64,000 nucleotides of DNA from assembly GCA_003104975.1 (NCBI GenBank), contig PQAM01000010.1, forward strand, positions 236,575-300,574. Direction: 5' to 3'. Numbering within the stretch: the first letter of the stretch is position 1; every line of letters starts with the position of its first letter. The DNA is from Candidatus Methylomirabilota bacterium (lineage in GTDB: Bacteria > Methylomirabilota > Methylomirabilia > Methylomirabilales > Methylomirabilaceae). The notes below the pieces were generated by a model, which ran no database searches, was not told the origin of the DNA, and saw only the letters and a list, made by a program, of their open reading frames with translations. Both the position numbers and the translations under genes were made by a program. This document shows, piece after piece, positions 1 to 8,777 of this stretch.

Positions 1-59
1 CTACCGGATGGCTTACTTGCAGCGATTGGTCAGCTTCCGAAATAAGGCGTCCCTCACGC

Positions 60-275
60 TCACCCTAGCGCTGAATGCAATCTTTGGTCGTGATATCTCC
101 TGCGAAACCTGGCCCGAGGCCGACCAGCGCGCGCTGAGCGGCAGGGTATCCGCCGGCGCTCCGGGATTTGGACGCGCCGGTCACCGTGTGTCCACCGCTT
201 CAGTTCCGGCAGTCTGCCCCCTATGCCGCGCACGCGTTGATGTCCAGGGACGCTTTGCTGCGCTCCCTGCAGCAT
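60..275 (-). pseudogene. IS3-family transposase C-terminal remnant
   Basis: The minus-strand frame ends with RRYHDQRLHSALG followed by a stop. YHDQRLHSALG closely matches the end of the integrase core of IS3-family (OrfB) transposases, where such a motif normally continues with GY.TP and 10-20 more residues. Here a stop falls right after LG, and the residues before the motif do not resemble the rest of the domain. The piece therefore looks like a decayed scar; terminal inverted repeats are not visible and the window edge cuts the left side. The motif is seen; the family assignment is from memory of the family. Confidence 0.4.
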
Positions 276-298
276 CGGACTGAGTCACGGTTGCGGGA

Positions 299-820
299 GT
301 GAGGAATTTTTTCAGTAAACGAGTTGGGCTGGGCGTCGTGGCTGCCATTTTTCTGGTGGCCGGTATCGCCCTCTACGCCTCACGATCGGGCGATGCGGAA
401 CAGCCTATGCGCTTCAGTCACAAGGCCCATCTGAAGGATGCGAAGTGCAAGGCCTGTCATACCCATTACGAGAAACAGGCGGCGGCCGGGATGCCGCGGC
501 TGGAGCACTGCATGGACTGTCACGAGGGAACCCAATCGAAGCAGGCTGAAGACGTGAAGGAAGAAGAGAGGCTGGCCGGCTACGCGGAAAAGCAGGAGGA
601 GATCCACTGGGTCAGACTATACCGGATTCCCGACCACTCCTTATTCTCTCACAGACTGCACGTCGTCAAGGGAAGACTCGAGTGCAAGACATGCCATGGC
701 CCGATAGAGGCGAGCGAGACGGCTCCGCGCAGACCTGCGCAAGCGATCAGCATGGACTGGTGTATGTCATGCCACAAGGAGCGGCATGTCACCAATGACT
801 GTAATACCTGTCATCGGTGA
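299..820 (+). CDS. Membrane-anchored pentahaem cytochrome c (c7/ActA-like)
   Basis: A 173-residue protein with GTG start, one N-terminal membrane segment (about residues 9-27) and five CXXCH haem sites starting at Cys50, Cys71, Cys129, Cys155 and Cys168. The haem-poor middle and His-rich spacing resemble the cytochrome c7/c3 fold. It opens a set of genes (molybdopterin-fold protein, ferredoxin, NrfD, monohaem c) in the same order as parts of Alternative Complex III, whose ActA is also a pentahaem protein. Inferred role: periplasm-facing electron relay between the iron-sulfur module and soluble or outer-membrane cytochromes. No strong Shine-Dalgarno sequence precedes the GTG, so the start is moderately certain. 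An unrelated small c3-family cytochrome is the alternative. Confidence 0.85.
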   Translation: MRNFFSKRVGLGVVAAIFLVAGIALYASRSGDAEQPMRFSHKAHLKDAKCKACHTHYEKQAAAGMPRLEHCMDCHEGTQSKQAEDVKEEERLAGYAEKQEEIHWVRLYRIPDHSLFSHRLHVVKGRLECKTCHGPIEASETAPRRPAQAISMDWCMSCHKERHVTNDCNTCHR

Positions 821-842
821 TTCCGGGGACCACGGTCGATCG

Positions 843-868
843 CCCTTCGACAAGCTCAGGGCGAACGG
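843..868. repeat. Interspersed intergenic repeat (single copy here)
   Basis: The intergenic space between the pentahaem gene and the molybdopterin-fold gene contains CCTTCGACAAGCTCAGGGCG and flanking bases. This word, with small variants, recurs between genes in many environmental bacterial genomes; that statement is from memory and only one copy is in this window. Function unknown. Confidence 0.4.
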
Positions 869-931
869 AATAAGCAAAGAAACGTTGGACTCACTACATT
901 AGGTGAATCATGACTGCCATGGACGACTGAG

Positions 932-3373
932 ATGAAATTAAATCGTCGCGATTTTCTGAAGCTCTCGACCGCGGCCGTCGGCACGCTGGCGCTGCCGGGA
1001 TGCGGCCTTGAAGGGCTGATCGAGAGCAAGAAGGCTCAATCGCCGTGGCCGCCCGGTCCTGAGCAATGGATCGCCTCTGTCTGCCAGCAGTGTCCTGGTG
1101 GCTGCGGCATCAGCGTCAGGGTTATCGACGGCAAGCCGATCAAGATCGACGGCCTTACGGCTCATCCGATTAATCAGGGCCGCTTGTGCGCCGTGGGGCA
1201 GTCGGGTCTCCAGGCGCTCTACGATCCCGATCGCATCAAAGGGCCGATGAGGCGGCTGGGCGGGAGGGGCTCGTCGCAATGGCAGAGCCTGAGCTGGGAC
1301 GACGCAATCCGGATGGTGGCGGAGAAGCTCACCGAGATCAGGGAGCGCGGCGAACCTCATACGGTGGCCATCCTCGCCGGGCAGGTGCGCGGCCTTATGG
1401 ACCGACTACTGGCCAGATTCCTGGAGGTGTACGGGTCTCCGAATTACATCCGCACCGTCGCCGACGGGACGGCCAAGGCCGTCCTGCTTACTCAGGGGAT
1501 CGAGACGCTGGTGGGGTACGATCTTGAAAATTCGAACTTCATTCTCTCGTTCGGCCACAGTCTGCTCGAGACCGGCTGGTCGCCCGTCCTGGCCCACCGG
1601 ACGTACGGGTATCTGAGGCAGGAGCGGCCGGGGACCAAGGCGAGCATTGTTGTCGTGGAGCCGCGCCTGTCGCTCACCGCGGCGAAGGCCGACAAGTGGA
1701 TCCCTATCAATCCGGGTACCGATGGGGCGCTCGCGCTTGGTCTTGCGCACGTCATGGTTCGAGAGGGCCTGCACGATGAGGTGTTTGTTCGGGGGCAGAC
1801 GTTCGGGTTTGAGGACTGGCGCGACGGTCAGGGCGTCTCTCATCTGGGCTTCAAGTCGGTCGTCTTGAAAGACTACCGACCGGATGCGGTGTCGGCGATT
1901 ACCGGTGTGCCGGTCGAGACCATCGTCGAGCTGGCCAGACGGTTCGCTCGGGAGAAGCCGGCGGTGGCGCTGGCCGAGCGTGGGGCCAGCATGCACACCA
2001 ACGGCCTGTATACCCGGATGGCCATCCATTGCTTGAATGCACTGGTGGGAAACCTTCAGGTCCTCGGCGGAGTCGTGCTGCCGGCCGAGGTCCCATCGGC
2101 GCCATGGCCTCCGGTGCTGGGCGATGCCGTTGCGAAAAGGGGACGATCGATGTCCCGAATCGATCAGGCCGGCAGTCGTCGTTTTCCTCTCGCATCTCAC
2201 GTTGCCTCGCAGCTTCCCCACAGCATCCGTCGAGGTGAGCCCTACTCGATCAACGCCCTCTTCTTGTACAACACGAACCCGATCCATGCCTATCCTGATG
2301 CCGTGGGGTTCGCACAAGCCTTTGACAAGATCCCGTTCATTGTGAGCTTCTCGCCGTACATGGATGAAAGCACGGCGATGGCCGATCTGATCCTTCCCGA
2401 TCACACCTATCTGGAGCGATGGCAGGATGACCCGATGCTCCCTGTGATGAAGAACCCTGTCTTTGGGATCAGGCGGCCGGTCAGCAAACCGCTCTATGAG
2501 ACGCGACACACCGGTGATGTGCTCATCGGAATCGCCAAGGCGATGGGCGGCACAACTGCCGCGGCGCTGCCGTGGGACGACTTCGAGGGGATCATGAAGG
2601 GGGCTGCGAAAGCGATCTTCCAAAGCGCGAGAGGCACGCTGTTTCTTGGCTCACCCGCCGACGGTCAGCCCGCGGCGTCGCCGGCACCGAAGACGCGGCC
2701 GACCCGCTTCGGATCGTTTGAGGAGTTCTGGAAGGCACTGGTCGAGTGCGGCGGATGGTGGGATCCGGTCTATCCGTTCGACGGTCGCCGCAGTTCCTTG
2801 AAGACCGCCTCCGGAAAGTTTGAGTTCTACTCGCAGCACTTACGGCGAGTCTTGGAGCGCGCCGCGGCAGGGAAGTCGGTGGACGATCTGCTCCAGGAGC
2901 TGGGCATCGCTGCCCGGGGAGACCTGGCGTATCTGCCACACTACGAGCCCCCCCGGTTTGTGGGATCAGCCCAGGACTATCCGTTCCATCTCAATACCTA
3001 CAAGGGCGCGACCTACGCCGGAAGCCGTGGCGCGCGCCAGCCGCATCTCCAGGAGATTGCAAAAAACCCGGTAGGCCTGCCATGGGATTCTTGGATCGAG
3101 GTCAATCCGAAGGCAGCCAGGCAGCTCGGGATTGCCGATAAGGACTGGGTCTGGGTGGAGTCACCCCACGGCAGGTTCAAGACGCGGGTGCGCCTTTATC
3201 CGGGAGCGATGCCTGATGTGGTCAACATGCCGCTTGGTCACGGGCATACGGCGAATGGCCGATGGGCGCGCGGAAGAGGGGAGAATCCCAACCGGATTCT
3301 CGGCGCGGAGTGGGATCGGTTGGCCGGATTCGTCGCCTGGTATGCGACGCGGGTCAGGCTGTCGAAAGCGTAA
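932..3373 (+). CDS. Molybdopterin-fold oxidoreductase (CISM catalytic subunit), Tat lipoprotein
   Basis: An 813-residue DMSO-reductase-superfamily protein. The N-terminus NRRDFLK plus LPGC (Cys24) reads as a Tat signal with a lipobox, placing it on the periplasmic side. Cys51, Cys54, Cys58 and Cys86 form the CxxCxxxC...C site of the FS0 [4Fe-4S] cluster. The molybdopterin core follows, and the dinucleotide-binding domain occupies about residues 675-800. Where Psr/Fdh-type enzymes carry Cys or Sec as metal ligand (after YGSPN, residues 167-171), there is no Cys; Asp178 is the closest candidate. The next genes encode a four-cluster ferredoxin and NrfD, as in Psr, Qrc and ACIII complexes. It could be a true Mo enzyme with an Asp ligand or a metal-free scaffold such as ActB/QrcB; the substrate cannot be read from sequence. 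Confidence 0.88.
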   Translation: MKLNRRDFLKLSTAAVGTLALPGCGLEGLIESKKAQSPWPPGPEQWIASVCQQCPGGCGISVRVIDGKPIKIDGLTAHPINQGRLCAVGQSGLQALYDPDRIKGPMRRLGGRGSSQWQSLSWDDAIRMVAEKLTEIRERGEPHTVAILAGQVRGLMDRLLARFLEVYGSPNYIRTVADGTAKAVLLTQGIETLVGYDLENSNFILSFGHSLLETGWSPVLAHRTYGYLRQERPGTKASIVVVEPRLSLTAAKADKWIPINPGTDGALALGLAHVMVREGLHDEVFVRGQTFGFEDWRDGQGVSHLGFKSVVLKDYRPDAVSAITGVPVETIVELARRFAREKPAVALAERGASMHTNGLYTRMAIHCLNALVGNLQVLGGVVLPAEVPSAPWPPVLGDAVAKRGRSMSRIDQAGSRRFPLASHVASQLPHSIRRGEPYSINALFLYNTNPIHAYPDAVGFAQAFDKIPFIVSFSPYMDESTAMADLILPDHTYLERWQDDPMLPVMKNPVFGIRRPVSKPLYETRHTGDVLIGIAKAMGGTTAAALPWDDFEGIMKGAAKAIFQSARGTLFLGSPADGQPAASPAPKTRPTRFGSFEEFWKALVECGGWWDPVYPFDGRRSSLKTASGKFEFYSQHLRRVLERAAAGKSVDDLLQELGIAARGDLAYLPHYEPPRFVGSAQDYPFHLNTYKGATYAGSRGARQPHLQEIAKNPVGLPWDSWIEVNPKAARQLGIADKDWVWVESPHGRFKTRVRLYPGAMPDVVNMPLGHGHTANGRWARGRGENPNRILGAEWDRLAGFVAWYATRVRLSKA

Positions 3374-3384
3374 GGGAGGGGTCA

Positions 3385-4086
3385 ATGCCACGATGGGGGA
3401 TGGTGATCGATCTGGATAAGTGTGACGGCTGCCAGGCCTGCGTGGTGGCCTGTCGGACGGAGAACAATGTCCCGGTCGCCGGGCCGGAGGAAGCCGAAAA
3501 AGGTCGAGCGATCTCTTGGATCGAGGTGCCCACGACCATCGAAGGGGACTATCCGAACGTGAGAACCCGCTTCATCCCGCGGCTCTGCATGCACTGTGAT
3601 AACCCGCCTTGCACGGCGGTGTGCCCCACGGGCGCGACCTACAAGGATGAGGAGGGTCTGGTCGCGCAAATCTATCCGAGTTGCATCGGTTGTCGCTACT
3701 GCACCAGCGCCTGCCCGTATACGGTGAAGTACTTTAACTGGACGACACCCGAGTGGCCGGATCAGACGGATCATTTTAATCCGGACGTGGCCGTCAGACC
3801 GGTAGGGGTCGTCGAGAAATGTACGTTTTGCCACCATCGTCTGCAAAAGGGCAAAGAGCAGGCGAAGATCGAGGGGAGGGAGCTTCGAGAAGGAGATTAT
3901 GTGCCGGCCTGTGTCCAGGCCTGCCCGACCAAGGCGATGTACTTCGGTGATCTGGACGATCCGGAGAGCACCGTCTCGCGGTTAGCGAAGAGCACTCGAA
4001 GCTTCCGGCTGCTTGAGGAACTGGGTACGAAGCCCAAGGTTTACTACCTTACGGAAGGAGAGCGTTATGACGGAAAAAAGGAGTAG
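3385..4086 (+). CDS. 4x[4Fe-4S] ferredoxin subunit of CISM complex
   Basis: A 233-residue DmsB/NrfC/PsrB-type iron-sulfur subunit. All 16 cluster cysteines are present: 13, 16, 19, 23; 68, 71, 76, 80; 100, 103, 106, 110; and 146, 149, 176, 180. It lacks a signal peptide, as is usual for subunits that leave the cell with a Tat-signal partner. The ATG at 3385 follows GGGAGGGG at good spacing, 11 bases after the molybdopterin gene, and its 3' end overlaps the NrfD gene by 20 bases, so the genes are translationally coupled. Expected role: electron wire between the quinone site in NrfD and the FS0 cluster of the large subunit or the pentahaem protein. A longer in-frame extension upstream lies within the preceding gene and is unlikely to be used. 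Confidence 0.92.
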   Translation: MPRWGMVIDLDKCDGCQACVVACRTENNVPVAGPEEAEKGRAISWIEVPTTIEGDYPNVRTRFIPRLCMHCDNPPCTAVCPTGATYKDEEGLVAQIYPSCIGCRYCTSACPYTVKYFNWTTPEWPDQTDHFNPDVAVRPVGVVEKCTFCHHRLQKGKEQAKIEGRELREGDYVPACVQACPTKAMYFGDLDDPESTVSRLAKSTRSFRLLEELGTKPKVYYLTEGERYDGKKE

Positions 4087-5515
4087 CCACCAACAAGGTA
4101 TGGTCCTTTCAGGGCCGAGCGTCCAAGCCGAGCATGACTACAGCAGCCACGCGGCGCGGTTCGAGGATCCGGAATCTGACCTGATTCGGCCGATGCTCAC
4201 AACCGGGAACGGGTTCTACCGGACTGCTGCCGCATTGGGCGCGGTGGCTGCGTGGGGGCTCTTCGCCTGGCTGTATCAACTCTGGAATGGCCTCGGCACC
4301 ACGGGGCTGAACCGACCGGTCTACTGGGGTCTCTATGTGGTGAACTTCGTCTTCTTCATCGGCATCAGCCACGCCGGGACCCTGATCTCTGCCATCCTTC
4401 GGTTGTGCCAGGCAGAATGGCGACGGGCGATTACCCGGTCGGCCGAGATGATGACGGTCATTGCGCTCTTTTTCGGGGTGGGAAGCGTGGTTCTCGATCT
4501 CGGCAGACCGGACCGCGTCTTCTTACTCTTTCGGGACGGCAACATTCAATCCCCATTGCTCTGGGACATGATCAGCATCACCGCGTATCTGACGATCAGC
4601 AGCATCTACCTCTACCTCGCGCTGATCCCCGACATCGCGATCCTGCGGGATCGCGTACCGGGGCGCCGTTGGCTCTACCGTCCGCTTGCCCTGGGGTGGA
4701 CGGGAAGCGAGCAACAGCAGCGGTACTTAAAGGTCGCCATTGGGGTGATGTCCGTCCTCGTGATCCCGGCGGCGCTGCCGATCGATTCCTGGGTATTTGC
4801 CATGATCATTCAGCCGATGTGGCACAGCATCATCCTGGGGCCCTACTTTGCGGGGGCGATCTTCTCCGCCATCGCCGCGCTGCTCATCGTCATGGGGGTC
4901 ATCAGGCGAGCCTACCATCTTGAGAACTACCTCAAGCCGGCCCATTTCACCAATCTCGGCCTGCTGCTCGTGGCGATGTCGCTGATCTGGTTCTATTTCA
5001 CCTTTGCGGCCCATTTGACCGTCTATTACGGCGGCGCAACGAAAGAGCAGACGGTTTTCTTCAGTAAGCTCTTTGGTCCATATGCCCCGCTGTTCTGGGC
5101 CATGATGGCGACCAACGTCGTGATCCCGCTGCTGATCCTCAGCAACAGGCGGACCCGGACGGTGACGGGGACCATTGTGGCGTCGGTTGCCGTGACCGTC
5201 GGAATGTGGCTCGAGCGCTTGACCATCGTGGTCCCCTCATTGGCCAACCCACGTCTGCCGTACGCCACAGGCGTGTATCACCCTTCATGGGTGGAATGGT
5301 CGGTGACGGCCGGTTTTCTTGCGATGTTCATCCTGGTGTACATGCTCTGCAGTAAGCTGTTTCCCATCGTATCGATCTGGGAGATCCGTGAGGGCAGGGA
5401 GAAAGGGTTCGCGGAGGCTCGCGAAAGGATCGAGAGCTACCTCCCGGGTTGGGCGGTCCTCGGGGCGAGGCCGGTCCGAATCCGAAATGATGATGATAGG
5501 GTACTTCAAAATTAG
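4067..5515 (+). CDS. NrfD/PsrC-family polytopic membrane subunit
   Basis: A 482-residue, very hydrophobic protein with about ten membrane segments and a hydrophilic N-terminus of about 60 residues. It is of the NrfD/PsrC/ActC type, which binds quinone but no haem. The start is ATG 4067, preceded by AAGGAG at 4055 with normal spacing, inside the end of the ferredoxin gene. Length is close to ActC/ActF and longer than classic NrfD (about 320 residues), which favours the ACIII/Qrc branch. Expected role: menaquinol oxidation or quinone reduction coupled to the iron-sulfur chain of the two preceding genes. Direction of electron flow cannot be told from sequence. Confidence 0.9.
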   Translation: MTEKRSSHQQGMVLSGPSVQAEHDYSSHAARFEDPESDLIRPMLTTGNGFYRTAAALGAVAAWGLFAWLYQLWNGLGTTGLNRPVYWGLYVVNFVFFIGISHAGTLISAILRLCQAEWRRAITRSAEMMTVIALFFGVGSVVLDLGRPDRVFLLFRDGNIQSPLLWDMISITAYLTISSIYLYLALIPDIAILRDRVPGRRWLYRPLALGWTGSEQQQRYLKVAIGVMSVLVIPAALPIDSWVFAMIIQPMWHSIILGPYFAGAIFSAIAALLIVMGVIRRAYHLENYLKPAHFTNLGLLLVAMSLIWFYFTFAAHLTVYYGGATKEQTVFFSKLFGPYAPLFWAMMATNVVIPLLILSNRRTRTVTGTIVASVAVTVGMWLERLTIVVPSLANPRLPYATGVYHPSWVEWSVTAGFLAMFILVYMLCSKLFPIVSIWEIREGREKGFAEARERIESYLPGWAVLGARPVRIRNDDDRVLQN

Positions 5516-5579
5516 AAGCCGGACTGTCGGGAACCGAGGAGGTTCGGCTACACATATCCTTGGGAGGGAGGCGTAGAGA

Positions 5580-5942
5580 ATGAGGATGCCACTGAAGCGG
5601 TTCTGTTCGGTCGTAGGCGCTACGACGTTGTTCGTGGTGATAAGTGCGATGTCAGGCGGATCGGCCTTTGGAGCCGATATGGCGAACGCGAAGAAGATTT
5701 ACGCGGACAAGTGCCTGAAGTGCCACGGGGAGACAGGAAAAGGGGATGGGCCCAAGGCCGATACGCTGGAGACAAAAGCCAGGGACTACACCAACAAGAA
5801 GGAGATGGCCAAGTTCACCGATGCAGACCTGATAAAGGTCACGAAGGACGGCAAGAAGCCGATGCCGGGATACGCGACGAAGCTGAGCGACCAGGAGATC
5901 GCCGACGTGATCGCCTACATCCGGACCTTTGCCAAGCCATAG
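5580..5942 (+). CDS. Monohaem cytochrome c (ActE-like position)
   Basis: A 120-residue class I cytochrome c. A Sec signal ends near Ala32 (AFGA-DM), the haem site is CLKCH (Cys45, Cys48, His49), and the probable axial Met95 lies in KKPMPGY before the C-terminal helix. A GGGAGGG ribosome site precedes ATG 5580; Met3 is a possible alternative start. It closes the five-gene set started by the pentahaem cytochrome; in ACIII a small monohaem subunit (ActE) occupies a comparable place. Expected role: electron exit or entry for the complex in the periplasm. It could also be a soluble shuttle rather than a fixed subunit. Confidence 0.9.
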   Translation: MRMPLKRFCSVVGATTLFVVISAMSGGSAFGADMANAKKIYADKCLKCHGETGKGDGPKADTLETKARDYTNKKEMAKFTDADLIKVTKDGKKPMPGYATKLSDQEIADVIAYIRTFAKP

Positions 5943-6244
5943 GTGTTGTGCGTGCTTCCTTTAACTGACTGGAACGGAGATGAGTAGATCTTATGGTTGT
6001 CGGTGTAACTATTTTACGTTCCGGCCTGCGAACGAGGTGCATCTGGTGCTGAGGGGAGATGCGCATGTTACCAATCTTCCCAGTTTATCAGGGGTTACTC
6101 GAGGATGAGATTCAAGTCTCCCGTTCTGGCATAGGTCTTGAACGCTAAGGCAAAGACCTGAGGCACAGAACGCTGGTCCGAGTGCAGGATCCTAGCGGGT
6201 CAGCGAAAAGAAAAACACACGATGAAGTGGAGGAGGAAATAAAG
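5943..6244. other. Intergenic leader of the first ASH-repeat cytochrome
   Basis: About 300 bases without a convincing gene. A weak sigma-54-like pair (TGGCAT at 6127, TTGAA at 6138) is present, but the usually invariant GC of the -12 element is replaced by GA. An AGGAGGAAA ribosome site at 6231 serves the next gene. No clear terminator after the monohaem cytochrome was found. Confidence 0.3.
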
Positions 6245-8575
6245 ATGAGCGTGAGGTTCAGAAGGTTTCTCGGCCTAGGGGCGTGGCTGCTTGTTGTCGT
6301 CGGGTTGACCGCCCTGCTGTCTGTGGGTCTGGCGCCGCGCACCGCCGAGGCGAAGCCAGAGTATTTCAGCGGCATTGGCGCGTGCTTTGCCTGCCACTCA
6401 GCACCCACGCCGGCCACCTGTCAGGGGTGCCACTCGCATGGCACGCATTCGAGCACCGCCATGACCGGCATGAACGTGGCGGGCGCCACCAATAAGACCT
6501 CGTACGCGCCCGGCGAACAGGTGAGTGTCACCATTACGGGCGGCCATATACCGTCCGGCACCGCGACCGGCGGGTGGATTCGCGCCATTCTGTACGATCA
6601 AACGATGAAAGAGCTGGTGCGCAGTAGCGGGCCGACCCAGGGAATCGGCAAGTGCTGCGGCAACACAGGCTATCCGATCACGCTCACCGCGCCTGCGCCG
6701 ACCACGCCGGGGACCTACACCTGGAACGTCGCGTGGTACGGGAACAAATTTGATAAGACCGACGCGCAGAGCGGTACCACCGTGTTCGGTCCCCGCTGGA
6801 CGCCCGATTCCACCAATCCGAACCACGGCCAAGAGATCGTCGCGACCAACAGCTTCACGGTTTCCGCCCCGACGGCGGCCGCCATTTCGCTGAACCCGGC
6901 GTCGCTGACCTTCGGTACGGTCAACACCGGCAGCACAGCCACACTGACCGCCCAGATTCAGAACACCGGGACGGCCACGCTCAACGTCACCGGCATCGCG
7001 CGGGCGGCTGGAACGAGCACCGAGTACACCTTCGGGCCGGCCGCTCCCCTCACGATTCCCGCCGGGGGCAGCAACACCCTCTCCGTCACCTACACGCCGA
7101 CCGATGCCGGCACCGACACCGGCTCGCTGGCGATCACGAGCAACGCCTCAACCTCGCCGACCAGCCTGTCGCTTACAGGGACGGGCAGTGTCGCCCCGCC
7201 GCCACCCGGTCAACAACCGGCCATCAGCCTGAGCCTCGCCGCGCTGGACTTCGGCACGGTCGCGGTGGGTAGCCCTCCGGCTGTGAAGACGACACAGATC
7301 CAGAATACCGGAACAGCCCCGCTTGAGGTGACCGGCATCGCACCGGCTGCCGGGACCAGCACCGAGTACACCTCCACACCGGCGGCGCCGTTCACCGTTG
7401 CGGCCGGCGCCAACACGACCCTCACCGTCACCTACACGCCGGTGGACGCGGGCACCGACGCCGGCTCGCTGGCGATCACGAGCAACGCCTCGACCTCGCC
7501 GACCAGCCTGTCGCTCACAGGGACGGGCAGTGTCGCCCCGCCGCCACCCGGTCAACAACCGACCATCGGCCTGACGCCGACCTCGCTGGACTTCGGTACG
7601 GTCGCGGTGGGCGAGCCAGCCGGTGAACTGGTAACGACGATCCAGAACACAGGAGGAGCCTCGCTTGAAATCACCGGGATTGCCCTGTGCGCCGGGACGA
7701 GCGCAGAGTTCACCTGGTCGCCGGGCACGCCGCTGACCGTCGCGTCCGGAGCGAGCGCGCCGCTGAGCGTGCACTATACCCCGGCGGATGCGGGGGCCGA
7801 CGCTGGGTGTCTCGCGATCGCCAGTAACGATCCGGCCGCGCCGTCGGCGCAGTTGGCAGTCGCTGGGACCGGGGGTATCTCGTCGTCGCCGCCACCCAAT
7901 CCACAACCGACCATCGGCCTGACGCCGACCGCTTTGGACTTCGGCACAGTCGTGGTGGGGGGCTCGGTCTCGAAGACTGCGACCATCACCAACCTGGGGA
8001 CCGCTTCGCTGGATGTGACCAGCATCGGCTCGTGTAACGCAAGCAGCGCGGAGTTCGCGTATTCTCCTCTGGCGCCATTTACCCTGGCCCCGGGCGCCCA
8101 GCAAACGGTCACGATCAGCTACGCGCCGACCCAAGCCGGGACGATGGCCATGGAGTGCCTGGTTGCAAGCAACGACCCGGCCACACCATCGGTCTCGGTG
8201 AACCTGACCGCGGAAGGGGTCTCGCCGTCGCCGGCCGGAGGGCTGAACATCGAGCTCAAGCACTTCCGCGCGACCAAAAAAGTCAAGATCGGCCGGCAGG
8301 TCACATTCAGGCTTGACATCGAGAATGAAGAAGACTCGAGCGGAGAGCTGCCTGCCAGCCTGGTAGGGATCCAGAACGGCGTGGAGGTGTACAACGAAAC
8401 CATCACCATATTCGCCGAGCCGGCGATGGAAGAAGCGAGATGGTCGTTCCCGTCCTATACGCCGACGGCAAAGGGGAAGATCACGTGGATCGTGACCATC
8501 GTGGACGACTCCTCCCGTACCAATCAGGCAACAGCCATCACGAAGGTTAAGGGTAAGAAGGGTAACGGCCACTAA
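6245..8575 (+). CDS. Secreted dihaem c protein with four ASH (choice-of-anchor D) repeats, copy 1
   Basis: A 776-residue exported protein. The signal peptide ends at about Ala36 (TAEA-KP). Two haem sites follow, CFACH (Cys47) and CQGCH (Cys59). An unassigned beta-rich domain spans about 75-205. Four Ig-like repeats of about 105 residues (211-640) carry the LxFGTVxVG and IxNTG signatures of ASH/choice-of-anchor D domains, separated by Pro-rich linkers. A CARDB-like beta-domain makes the C-terminus (about 655-776). ATG 6245 has AGGAGGAAA 8 bases upstream. Its neighbour at 8778 is a near copy. Inferred role: a cell-surface or periplasmic haem protein held away from the membrane by a beta stalk, possibly a terminal electron-transfer or adhesive element of the surrounding cytochrome system. 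No membrane anchor is visible. Confidence 0.8.
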   Translation: MSVRFRRFLGLGAWLLVVVGLTALLSVGLAPRTAEAKPEYFSGIGACFACHSAPTPATCQGCHSHGTHSSTAMTGMNVAGATNKTSYAPGEQVSVTITGGHIPSGTATGGWIRAILYDQTMKELVRSSGPTQGIGKCCGNTGYPITLTAPAPTTPGTYTWNVAWYGNKFDKTDAQSGTTVFGPRWTPDSTNPNHGQEIVATNSFTVSAPTAAAISLNPASLTFGTVNTGSTATLTAQIQNTGTATLNVTGIARAAGTSTEYTFGPAAPLTIPAGGSNTLSVTYTPTDAGTDTGSLAITSNASTSPTSLSLTGTGSVAPPPPGQQPAISLSLAALDFGTVAVGSPPAVKTTQIQNTGTAPLEVTGIAPAAGTSTEYTSTPAAPFTVAAGANTTLTVTYTPVDAGTDAGSLAITSNASTSPTSLSLTGTGSVAPPPPGQQPTIGLTPTSLDFGTVAVGEPAGELVTTIQNTGGASLEITGIALCAGTSAEFTWSPGTPLTVASGASAPLSVHYTPADAGADAGCLAIASNDPAAPSAQLAVAGTGGISSSPPPNPQPTIGLTPTALDFGTVVVGGSVSKTATITNLGTASLDVTSIGSCNASSAEFAYSPLAPFTLAPGAQQTVTISYAPTQAGTMAMECLVASNDPATPSVSVNLTAEGVSPSPAGGLNIELKHFRATKKVKIGRQVTFRLDIENEEDSSGELPASLVGIQNGVEVYNETITIFAEPAMEEARWSFPSYTPTAKGKITWIVTIVDDSSRTNQATAITKVKGKKGNGH

Positions 8576-8628
8576 ATTGCCGAAGGCCCGTTATGCGAGA
8601 ACGTTCCGCATCGCGAACGTCCCGATCG

Positions 8629-8662
8629 AACAGGTGGGGAGCCGTCCGGCTCCCCACCTGTT
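8629..8662 (+). terminator. 15-bp hairpin after ASH cytochrome copy 1
   Basis: AACAGGTGGGGAGCC pairs perfectly with GGCTCCCCACCTGTT around a four-base loop. The following T-run is short (TTT counted from the stem end), so it may be a terminator or an mRNA-stabilising hairpin. A very similar hairpin follows copy 2. Confidence 0.7.
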
Positions 8663-8777
8663 TACGCGCATCTTCAGCGCCTGTTCCCGATTCGCTCTGT
8701 CTGCAGTGCAGTAACGATGAACGTCAATGTCTGAGGTCAACCGCAACATGTGGGATGCAGTGGAGGAGGAAACAAAA

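Noticed and set aside
8..283. 91-codon plus-strand frame at the window start
   Set aside because: Low-information translation, antisense to the transposase-like remnant, no ribosome site.
6127..6142. Sigma-54-like promoter TGGCAT-N5-TTGAA before the first ASH cytochrome
   Set aside because: The near-invariant GC of the -12 box is GA; chance match likely.
7148..8572. Long minus-strand open frame opposite the first ASH cytochrome
   Set aside because: An Arg/Gly-rich shadow of the GC-rich repeats; similar shadows occur opposite copy 2.
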